Assembly (NCBI GenBank): GCA_019279435.1
Contig: JAAALK010000079.1
Span: forward strand, 62,692,330 to 62,756,329
Direction of reading: 5' to 3'
Source of the DNA: Zizania palustris
Taxonomy: Eukaryota > Streptophyta > Magnoliopsida > Poales > Poaceae
DNA: 64,000 bases
Under the pieces are notes generated by a model that was given only the letters and a program-made list of their open reading frames with translations, had not been told where the DNA came from and searched no databases. Position numbers and translations under genes: made by a program. Shown piece after piece: positions 34,747 to 45,400 of this stretch. Every line of letters starts with the position of its first letter. Positions within the stretch are counted from its first letter, which is position 1.

Positions 34747-36661
34747 GTTCCCTCACCGCTTCTTCCTCGGCTTCTGCCGGCGCCGCTGGGAGGACTGTCG
34801 TCGGCCGGTCGCGGGGCGGGGCGGCGCGGCGCGGCGCTCTATCGGATTTCGATCTGGTTAATATTTGGAATTTGATTCATAAAATTGAGTAGTGTTTATT
34901 TTTTAACATGTGTTTGACAATTGGATCCAAAGATACATGTCATACATTTATATGGAACAAAATAATAAATTTCATCAACATATATGTGGCATGAATGCAA
35001 ATCTCTCTTAATATTTGGCGAAAGTCAAACATACCGTTAAGTTATTTACTTTCCTATTATTATTATTCAGAGATATATTTGTTTGTATTGGTTGGTAAAA
35101 ATAATGTCAACGTATAATTAAACTGTTTCTAAAAATACTTCAAGTGGTGATATGGAGTTCCCAGGATTGAAGCTTCAAGGTATGCTAAGACATTTTGAAA
35201 CCCTTGCGCCGGTCAAAGGATCATCTCACTTTCAAAAAGTTATCATTCAAAAGGCATGTCATAATATATGGCAAGACATTTTTTTCAAGTATGTTTATAT
35301 TTAGGTTTACTATTTGCTTCTATGGTGTCTTATCTACAAAGTCCATAATTAGAGAGCAAAATAGTATTTTTCTATTGTATTTTTGTCTATAAATATTTTC
35401 CCTTTCTATTATAATAGAGATCCAGAACTCGATTTAAGAAATATACTTCGAACTAGACGTAATGTTTTATCCCTTCCGAAGGTCTCAACTAATGCAAATT
35501 TTACTTTATCTCTAAACTAACCCTTCAAGTCTAATTGAACCTGTAGGCACAATTATTTAAGTCAACAATGTCATTTGAGTCCACTCCGACAACGTATACT
35601 ACACTTTGCAAATGCTGTATTGCTTTGTGTACATTGTTCATCTTCTCCATTGCGCCTAGAGGTAGAAGATGATGCCAACGGCTAAAATTTCTCTAGTGTC
35701 ATTCTCTCTCGTACCAACCCAGATCGTTACAAATTTTTAATCGGACCTTTCCAAGTTTAGATAAGTTTAACCAATGATTGGATCAGACAAATCGGAGTTT
35801 AACCAACTCCGATGAATGCTTGGAATCTAAAGTTGCCCAACCCATGTGCCCGGTGAGCTAACACTAACCCAAGTACCCAACGCACCATATCGTCTGAAAC
35901 CGTCGTTTCACCTCTGAATCCACTGGCCGCTTACTTCGATCATATTTTTTTTATTTTTTAAAATCGATATCAAGAGCGTAATTTCTAATAAAATATATCA
36001 TTTAAAAAATTCTCGTAACATTCTTGTATGTACATCCATACGAAATGAGATTATCGTCGACTCCAGAGAGCAGTCACTCCTCTACACCATCGGATTTCGA
36101 TTCGACGGGTGCCAGAAAAAACTTCGTTGGTGGAACCCACCTCCACACCCTTCCAAAGTCTTCATTTGTTCCGCGTCGAACGATGTGGATCATGATTGTT
36201 CTTTGCAGTCGACTGTAGAGGAACCGTTCCGGTATACGTCTGTACGTGTTGGACTGGATGAGTGGCCAATTAGTTCGTAGGCCGAGTCGTCCCTAGCCGA
36301 AGTCAGGCACTCATCCGCCCTGCAACATTGACATTGTAGTGACGTGACAGATCGCCAAAGCACCGTGCATCGAGTACGGAGATCGGAGGAGTTAACGAAA
36401 CCCTGGCTTCCCAACAAATCACCCGGTGAGCAGATAAATGTCACTAATGAACCGGGCCGCTGCCGCTGTTGGTTACGTTAACCGGACGCAGACGGCAGAC
36501 CCGTGCATCGCAGTCTCGTGCAACAATATTCTCGTGTGCACGTGCTGACAAGAAGAAATAATGCAGTTTTAGGGGGTACTCGCTAGCTAGCTATAGCACA
36601 CGTGGTAGAACTTGAGACCAAGAGCTCGTTCCGTTCTCTCGAAAAGAAGTATTTATAATAA
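34747..36661. other. NAA20 promoter flank, LTR remnant and intergenic sequence
   Basis: 34747-34860 is the GC-rich 5' flank of NAA20. 35330-35480 resembles the LTR remnant at 19195-19700 (TATA-like ctataaatattt, then gaactagacgtaatg). 36290-36455 matches 28270-28480. No gene was recognised. Confidence 0.45.
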
Positions 36662-36885
36662 TTGGCGTAATTGATATTAACTTGTTATCCTTAAAAATAA
36701 CAAAAATTATCTAAAATGTATCTCCGTTGTACTTGCTATTAGATTTGTTATTTTAGAAGACTTGTTATTTCTCTCACTAAACTTGTTTAATCCTTAAAAT
36801 CTCAAACAACATTGTTTATGGGAACTAAAGTTTAGTTTCTAAAGTTTAGTCCATAAGTCATTTTGATGTTGCTTATATGGACTAA

Positions 36886-37464
36886 GAGCATCTCCAAGAG
36901 ATTCCCTATATGCTTCCCTATAATCAAATTTAGGGAATTAGCTGTAAAAACTATACTCCGACAGATTACCTATTTCATTCCCTATCATATCTCGTTCTTT
37001 ATTTCTCTCTCTTCATCCCTCAAATGTAAGTAACAAAACTCATTCCCCATCTCAAATTTTGAATTGACAAATTACTCCATGTTTACCAATGCACCAGTTA
37101 TTCTTTATTTAATATTATTTTATCAATTGCAATTGAAATTCCTGCAAACACGAGATAAAAAATAGCCCAAACAGATCATTTAATTTTTTTTTGATATTTG
37201 AGGATTGAACTGCAATCTATACTAAGTATGTTTTATATATGTTTTATCCTTATTCGCTTGTGCTTTTAAATAAATTTATATATATATATTGTGATTAGAT
37301 TTATAATTTGGCAGTTGTTTTAAATAAAAAAGGATTTAAAATATAAGGAATGTGTTTTAGGGAAGCTATCGGAGACCGAAGTTGTATAGAGATGCAATCT
37401 TTTAGATTCATTCCCTATATAAGAGATATAGGGATAAATTTTAAGAGAACTCTTGGAGATGCTC
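36886..37464. mobile_element. MITE with GAGCATCTCCAAGAG ends
   Basis: 579 bp with inverted ends GAGCATCTCCAAGAG and CTCTTGGAGATGCTC, flanked by TAA (36883-36885 and 37465-37467). The family recurs at 61463-61996. Its right TAA is also the left TAA of the next element. Confidence 0.85.
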
Positions 37465-37467
37465 TAA

Positions 37468-37797
37468 GGGGGTGTTTGTTTCCGTTAATCCAAATTTTAA
37501 TCTCGTCACGTTGAATGTTTAGATAATATTTTGAAGTATTAAATGTAGACTATTTACAAAACCAATTCATAATCGGTGAATTATTCGCGAGGCGAATCTA
37601 ATGAGCCTAATTACGCCATGATTTGACAATACGATGCTATAATCATGGATTAATTAGGCTTAATAAATTTGTCTTGCCAATAATCCTTCGATTCTGTATT
37701 TATTTTTAAAATTAGTTTAAGTTTAGTCCTTCAAATTGATGTCTAAACATACGATATGACACATACTAACCTTTAGTCCATAGAACCAAACACCCTC
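37468..37797. mobile_element. Tourist-like MITE, complete copy
   Basis: 330 bp with inverted ends GGGGGTGTTTG and CAAACACCCTC and TAA duplications (37465-37467 and 37798-37800). The internal core, attaaatgtagactatttac and attaggcttaataaattt, is shared with the copies at 9911, 37904 and 54870. Confidence 0.88.
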
Positions 37798-37918
37798 TAA
37801 AAATATTATGCACACTCTATCCTTATTTATGAACCTCTTATTAAATAATATTTAGTTTCTACATCCAAATAAAAAAACTAAACTTTAGTTCATATAAAAA
37901 CAAGGGGGGTTTGGATGA

Positions 37919-40900
37919 TGTAACACCCCAAATTTTCAAAACAATAAATATATTATTAAATTCAATTTCTTGGAATTATTATTTCTGAAAATACTTTTAA
38001 TTCCCTTTTATACCCTTTTGAGCTACAACATAGAGTAGATGATCAAATTAGGAGGTGAAACTTTTTGTATATGATCCTAAGGCCAAGAGACAATTTTGAG
38101 AATTTTTACAAATTTTTACTCACTTTGGAAATGCCCCAAAAGGTTTAAACTATTTTCTGTAATTATTTTTATTCAGAAATACTTAGAAACAGTACTGGGC
38201 CGTTTCCCCTCCCCTCCCTCTCTCCCGGCCGGCCCAGCCCACTCCCACCCGCGCGCGCCTTCTGACCAGTGGAGCCCACCCGTCAGTGAGCCCCTCTCCT
38301 CTCACGCGCGCACCCGACGCCTTGGCCCCACCTGTCGGCGCCAACTTTCTCCCCTCGCGCCCGAGCCCGACCCCACCCGTCAGTCTCCTCTCTCGCGCGC
38401 TCGTACCCGCTGACCACCTTGGCCCACCTGTCAGACCCGTCTTCCCCGCGGGATCCGCCCCCAAACCCCCCCCTCGCCGGCCGAAGCCCTAACTCCGCCT
38501 AGGATCCGCCCTCGCCGGCCCCCTCCCTTTAATCCGACGCGTGCATTGAAATCCCCTCACCACGCCGGCCGTTTCCCCCTATTAATCCCGCCCGATTCAC
38601 GTCCAGGTTCGATGAACCGCGTTCAACCCGAGCTCGCCGGCGTCAAAGCGCAATTAACCGCGGCCACCGTCAATTTCGCCCTCCCTGCCCCCGCCGGTAC
38701 CTCTATTTAATCCCTTGCCCTCCACCGCGTCCGGTCCACGCCTCCATTCGCACTCAAACCAAGCAGAGCGCCCGCACTTCGCCGTTTAGAGCACTCCCTC
38801 TGTTTCGTCTCCGGCCGCCCCTCGCCGTCGCCTCGGACCACCCCGGCCCTCGCCTCCGCCACCAACGTGATCACCAGGACCTCACCAACCTCGGCCACCG
38901 CTCCGTCGACGACGAACCTCGCCGGATCGCCGTCGCCGCCAAGGACCCGAACGCCTCCACCGCCTCCGCTCGTCGCCGGCCTCACTCCGTCGACCGCTCG
39001 CCGCCGCAAGGGTACCCCCGTGATCCTCGTGAACCCCTCTTTCCATTTTAGGCCTTAGACCCGCCCGCCGTCGCTCGCCGTGGCCGCTGGCCCGCTCGCC
39101 GTCGTCGGAGAAGACGACCGGCACGGGTCGAGTACCCGTGCCGTGTCGGATTCGCGCACGACCGTGCGATCTGGATCCGACGGCGACGATTAATCCCCGC
39201 GTGCGGTTTAATCTGATCCGTTAGATCTCGGCGAAGGGGTACGTTATAATCTCGGCCGTCCGTTAGTTTTAAAATCCCGCATCGCATCTGGGTCGTCCAT
39301 CGCGTACCGGTTCAGCGTTTTAATCCTGGCCGTCCACGCCAACTTAACCCTCCCGCCTCGCTCTCGCGCGTTGGATCTGGATCCAACGGTTCAGATCAAC
39401 CCGGCGCACGCGCACAGTGCGCAGGTTCACCGTGGGCCTGGCTCACCGTGGACCCGGGAGGTTTAAAATTTGAAAATAAATTCCAGAAATGCTTTTAAAC
39501 TTGTAAAATTCATATCTAATGCATTTGAACTCTAAAAATTACCATTCCAATTTCAGAAAATTCATAAAGTTATTCTCTACATGTTTATGCAATAAAAACA
39601 GTAGGTTTGCTTTGACATTTCATGTTTATTTAAATAAGTATTCAAATGCCCTTAGGATTAAATTGCAAATTTAAATATTTAAACTCCAGAAAATTTGTAT
39701 AATTGTTCCCTTCTGTTTAAACACTAGGACCACTGAGTTTTCTCTGAATCATTCATATTAAATTGATTAGAAAACTTAATGTAGTATTATTCACACTTAA
39801 AACCCCTTTTTAGGAAAAACAATAATTCATTTGATTCATTTTAAATTATTTATGAAATAAAATTCAGAACCTTAACAACTGATTTTCTTAAGGTCAAACC
39901 AACTTAAACCCATATGCTTGTTGTGTGATTTTACGTTGTTTATATCGAATGTTGTATTTATTTTACTTTATTATTATTGAAAAGACTACGACGCCGTCGA
40001 GGAGCCGGAATACTTCCCGGAAGTTCCTCCCTCCCCATTCGCTGAGCAAGGCAAGTCACCAACCCATTCTTTTGAACATATTGAACCCATGTTTGAATTG
40101 ACTATCGCTAAAACACATAGGTTATATATGCATTAGTCAAATGAACCCTTACATTATATTTATTTAGGATCCCCCGACCTTGATGTGCAACCCAAGCCAT
40201 GCTATCTCTAGCCTAAACTCCTTGTCACCATATGATATATGTTATTAGTTAGTGTCCAATGTATCGACACGACCGCTATAGGATAAAAATGAGTCGTAGT
40301 ACTTGGTTCTACTATATGATCCCCATGGTTTCTTATCTATGGAATTCTGTCGGTGTTGGAGTTATGGTTGTGAGTGAATGCATGGTGGGTTCCGGGTGCA
40401 AGCTAGGGCATTGGTCGGTAGCACCCGGGGCACTATAAGGACCGGTCTGAGGGATCCGTTGCAATACACTTCCGTACTAACCACAAGTCTAGTGGGTAAG
40501 TCCTAACTAAGGTATGGGTTGTTCCAAACCGAGGCCACCAATTGGAGATGGGTCAAGTTGCACCTGCGGGTGACTTGTACCAATGTGGCGCAAAAGGGGG
40601 TGCGACGTTAGCCGGGATGCGGCCCGGCGCGCCGGCGAAACCTAGAGCGGGTGGTTATCGCTTGGAACATCTCATATTGAGGTTTTGGCACGAGTTCCCG
40701 TGAAATGGGTCATCTCGTTGGGATGAGTGCGTGCCTTGTGGGTACAGTAGTACACCTCTGATCAGAGTCATAAATCTTTTCGAAAAGCCGAGCCCACGGT
40801 CAAGGGCGGGTTGCGTGACATCCCACAGTTAGTCTACTTTGAAAATGTATGTGCATGTTGAATTGTCATGTAAGGACTGTTGTGCGAGGAGGTAAAACGT

Positions 40901-41354
40901 ACTCCTCGAGTTAGTGGATGTTGTTGATGTTCATGTCTACTTTTCCGCATAATTAAAATGTGATTACATTAAATGCAATAACTGTAAATGTACTTTTCCG
41001 CACTTTGAGCCATTACCCTTCCTTGTTTATTACCTTGCATTATTATTTGCATTTGCGGTGGCTTGTTGAGTACTTTTGTACTCATACCCGTTGGACCCCA
41101 CAGAGGATACCTACTATGAAGACGGTCTGGAGTAGCGACCCAGTCGAGAAGAAAGATCCTGAAGAAGGAGTTCGTCATGCCGTTTTCTAAAAATATTTTA
41201 TTTGCTGCTTTTACTAAAGACAATGATGTAATAATTATGGTCTGCGTACCATGAATACTGTATGATGTACGTATGTCGCATGATGAACCTCTTGGATTAT
41301 TGTTTTTCTTATGAAATTCAATAATGTCTCGATTTGATAAATCGGGGCGTGACA
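37919..41354 (+). repeat. 5' LTR
   Basis: Begins TGTAACACCCC and ends GGGGCGTGACA. 3436 bp. The ORFs inside it are short and are duplicated exactly in the 3' LTR; I do not consider them genes. Confidence 0.97.
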
Positions 41355-41357
41355 AGA

Positions 41358-41369
41358 TGGTATCAGAGC
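41358..41369 (+). other. Primer-binding site, initiator Met-tRNA type
   Basis: TGGTATCAGAGC starts three bases after the 5' LTR. It is complementary to the 3' end of plant initiator tRNA-Met, the usual primer of this class. Confidence 0.93.
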
Positions 41370-41492
41370 CGACTCGACTGTAGGAAGCCAAACAGACCCG
41401 CCTAGCCACGGACCATAGGAAATTATTTCTCGAAGATCTAATTTACAAATTTTGTTCCTCTCCTCACTTTTATTCAACTTGCTGTTTTGTAG

Positions 41493-42275
41493 ATGCCAGT
41501 CTACCGGGTTCAAAGCTTCTGCCGACACTTTGAGGGCTTCGTCAGGGAACTCCGGATGATGCTCACATTCCTCGGGTTCCTCTTCGAACCCGAATTCCAA
41601 GGGATCTACTTGGAAGAATTCGCCGGGCCTTGCGACGTCTCCCTCACCGTCCACGGCTCCGGAGAGCATCTGCCACCCTACACTACGGCACTTGGAGGCC
41701 CCACCTTCGACGTCGCGTGCCAACGAGTCGCCCTCCAGGCCCTCATGGAGCTGAGGATGATCTACGACGATCGTCTTCAGAACACATCCTTCCGGCTTGT
41801 GCCGAAGCGTACTCCCGGCGCCCACCGCAGTATCTACCACGGAGTTCACTCCGTGCGTGATCCAGCCATGGCCCGGCAGTCACGTCTTCTACAGGCTATG
41901 GATGATCTCCATACTGAGGCGGTGCTCGACGCCGACGAGCACCATGAGGCGGTCGAGTTTCTTCGTGGAGAAACGAAGAACTTGATCCAGCAGAACGGCG
42001 AGCTGCAGCGCAAGATCATGCAGCTGCAGAAGGACATCGCTGAGATGGTCCCTCTCCTTCCAAGGAAGAGGAAGCCCATCCGCGAGCCCGTCCCTCGCCC
42101 CAAGCGGATCCCACCTCACCCCTCCACCGCCGGACCATCTACCGCCAGCATCCCTGCACCACGCCCCGGCCTCGTCTCCGATCCTATCATCGAGAACTTT
42201 CTCGAGCCCACCGTCCCTTCGGAGCCGCGCACCCGTGGTTCCGAGAGCACGGAGACTGCCTCCGGTGGCGAGTAG
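41493..42275 (+). CDS. Retrotransposon extra ORF upstream of gag
   Basis: 260 residues starting MPVYRVQSFCRHFEGFV. A globular N-terminal half is followed by a coiled-coil-like stretch (about residues 135-190; NGELQRKIMQLQKDIAEM) and a basic, Pro-rich C-terminus (RKRKPIREPVPRPKRIPP). Some plant chromoviruses carry such an ORF before gag, with unknown function. It is intact. The ATG follows a splice-acceptor-like ttgctgttttgtag directly, so it may be expressed from a spliced RNA. Confidence 0.75.
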   Translation: MPVYRVQSFCRHFEGFVRELRMMLTFLGFLFEPEFQGIYLEEFAGPCDVSLTVHGSGEHLPPYTTALGGPTFDVACQRVALQALMELRMIYDDRLQNTSFRLVPKRTPGAHRSIYHGVHSVRDPAMARQSRLLQAMDDLHTEAVLDADEHHEAVEFLRGETKNLIQQNGELQRKIMQLQKDIAEMVPLLPRKRKPIREPVPRPKRIPPHPSTAGPSTASIPAPRPGLVSDPIIENFLEPTVPSEPRTRGSESTETASGGE

Positions 42276-42449
42276 GCGTAGGAGTCACTATTTTTAAATA
42301 AAAATTCGTATGTGGTGCTACCCCTGACGAGTGTGTCTTGGGTAGAATAAAAACTTGATTGTAATGAACATTCTACCACTGAATTTATACATGAGTTGAA
42401 ATTATTGTTTTGTCAATTCTTTTGCCTTATGACTATGTATATTCAGAAG

Positions 42450-45400
42450 ATGGCCAACCACCAGAACCCCGACTCCAACAACGGAGCAGGAGGAAGCCGG
42501 GATGCGCCCGAGGGGGTTGTACCCAACTGGGGTGCGACAGGCCCACGTCAGTCTGGGTCGCCTTCCGCCAACCACCCCACCTTGGCGGAAATGATGGCGA
42601 ACCAGAATCACCTGATCACCGCCCTCCTCACCCAAATGCAGCACCAGCAGGCTCAGTTGGACCGTCTGCAGAACGGGGAGTCCGCCCCTCGCGCACCAGC
42701 ACCCGCGGCCGCTCCGCAACTCTCCGAGTTCTTGCGCGTGCGCCCGCCCATCTTCTCGAGCACGACCAACCCGATGGAGGCCGGAGATTGGCTCCGCACC
42801 ATCGAGAAGAAGCTCGACCTCCTCCCCTGCACAGACCGGGAGCGAGTGGCCTTCGCCACTCATCAGCTCCAGGGTCCCGCCGCCGAGTGGTGGGACAACT
42901 ACCGTGCGTCCCAGCCGGAGGGCCACATGGTGACTTGGGCAGAGTTCACCATCGCCTTCCGCGCCGCCCACGTCCCCGCCGGTGTCATCGCGGTGAAACA
43001 GCAGGAGTTCCGCGACCTGCAACAAGGCAACCGGACTGTCATGGAGTACCTCCATGAGTTCAACCGCCTCGCCCGCTACGCACCGGAGGAAGTGCGCACC
43101 GACGCCCTCCGCCAAGCCAAGTTCCTAAGGGGACTTAAGGATGAGCTGTCCATCCAGCTCGTCGCCGCCGACTTCGCCGACTTCCAGCGGCTGGTCAATA
43201 AAGCGCTCATCCAAGAGACTGAGCAGAACAAGCTGGACCTCAAAAAGAGGAAGATGATCGCCTTCAAGCACCAGCAGGCGAACACTCAGAGGCCCCGCTT
43301 CGTCCCTCCGCCACCAGCACCCGCCTACCATCCTCGGCCCGCCTACAGGCCACCGCATGCAGCCGGTGGATCCAACGCCGGGCATCCTCGCCCCGCTCCA
43401 CCAGCTCCGGCCGCTCAGCCCGCACCGGCCGCCAAAGCCCCGATCTTGAGGGATCGCCAAGGAAGGCCGGTCGTCTGCTTCAACTGCCGCAAGGAGGGGC
43501 ACTACTCCCACCAGTGTCCCCACCCCAAACGGCCCCAAGGCGCGGCGCCCAACCAGGCGGTGCGAGCCCGCGTAAACCACGTCAACGCGGAGGAAGCTCA
43601 GGAGGCGCCAGAAGTCGTGCTCGGTACGTTTACTGTGAATTCCGTACCGGCCTTAATATTGTTTGACTCTGGAGCGACACACTCCTTCGTCTCCGAGGAT
43701 TTCGTAAAATCACATGGACTGGACGTACTTCCGCTACCCACACCCATGGTTATTACTACTCCCGGCAACAAGACCTTAGCCCGCTTATATAGCCCTAAGG
43801 TTCAGATTGAGATCCTAGGAGTATTGTTTCGAGCCGAGCCAGTTCTCATCCAATGCACCGGACTTGATTTCATCCTAGGGATGGATTGGTTGATGAAGCA
43901 TAAAGGTGTGATCAACTGTGCCAACAAATCCGTCACGGTGACCAACCCAGAAGGCGAAGTCGTTACCTTTCGTATGACCAGTCGCAAGCCGCTCAGTGCG
44001 TCCCTTCACTCTTTGGCCCTTGAAGAAGTACCCATAGTCAAGGAGTTCGCGGACGTCTTTCCTGAAGATCTACCGGGAATGCCTCCCAAGCGAGACATCG
44101 AATTCAGGATCGAGCTTGTCCCCGGCACCACTCCAATTTCCAAGCGCCCATACCGGATGGCCGCCAATGAACTAGCTGAGGTCAAAGCCAATATTGAAGA
44201 CCTAGAGCAGAAAGGGTACATCCGACCGAGTACCTCACCCTGGGGTGCCCCGGTTATCTTTGCCTTAAAGAAGGACAAGACCAAAAGGATGTGCGTGGAC
44301 TATAGGGCCTTGAACGATGTAACCATCAAGAACAAGTATCCTCTGCCACGGATCGACGATCTGTTCGATCAACTGAAGGGATCCTCGGTGTTCTCCAAGA
44401 TTGACCTCAGGTCGGGATATCACCAATTGAGGATTAGAGAAGAGGATATACCCAAGACTGCCTTCACCTCCCGTTATGGCCTCTACGAGTATACGGTGAT
44501 GTCGTTCGGACTCACGAATGCCCCGGCCTTCTTCATGAACATGATGAACAATGTATTCATGGAGTTCTTGGACAAGTTCATCGTGGTATTCATCGACGAT
44601 ATCCTCGTTTACTCCAGGACCAAGGAAGAACACGAGACTCACCTCCGTCTGACCCTCGGAAAGCTAAGGGAGCAGCAACTATACGCCAAATACAGCAAAT
44701 GCGAATTTTGGTCGTCTGAGGTGAAGTTCCTCGGCCATGTTATATCTGCCGGAGGAATAGCAGTGGACCCAACCACCGTTGAAGCGGTAACCAACTGGCT
44801 ACAGCCAACGACCGTGACCGAGATCCGGAGTTTTCTCGGATTGGCCGGATACTATCGCCGGTTCATCGAGAATTTTTCCAAGATCGCCAAGCCGATGACC
44901 AGACTTCTGCAAAAAGAGGTGAAGTTTGATTGGACCCCCGACTGCGAAGAGAGCTTCCAGACTCTCAAGAAGAAGCTCGTGTCAGCCCCCATTCTGACTC
45001 TGCCAGACATCCGGAAAGACTTCCACGTCTACTGTGATGCCTCTCGTCAAGGATTGGGATGCGTCTTAATGCAAGAAGGGAAGGTGGTATCCTACGCCTC
45101 CCGGCAGTTGAGACCACATGAGCTGAACTACCCAACTCACGACCTGGAACTAGCAGCCGTGGTTCATGCCTTGAAGATATGGAGACATTACCTTGTGGGG
45201 AATCGGTGTGAGGTCTTCACCGACCACAAGAGCCTCAAGTACATATTCACCCAACCAGATCTGAATCTCAGGCAAAGGAGATGGTTGGAACTGATCAAGG
45301 ATTACGACTTGAGCATCCATTATCATCCGGGCAAAGCGAATGTGGTGGCAGATGCCCTCAGTCGAAAAGGGTACTGCAACGCCATCATGGTTCAGGACCA

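Noticed and set aside
38096..39287. ORFs inside the 5' LTR (and identical ones at 47137-48328)
   Set aside because: They are LTR sequence in the promoter and leader, low complexity, and not related to gag or pol.
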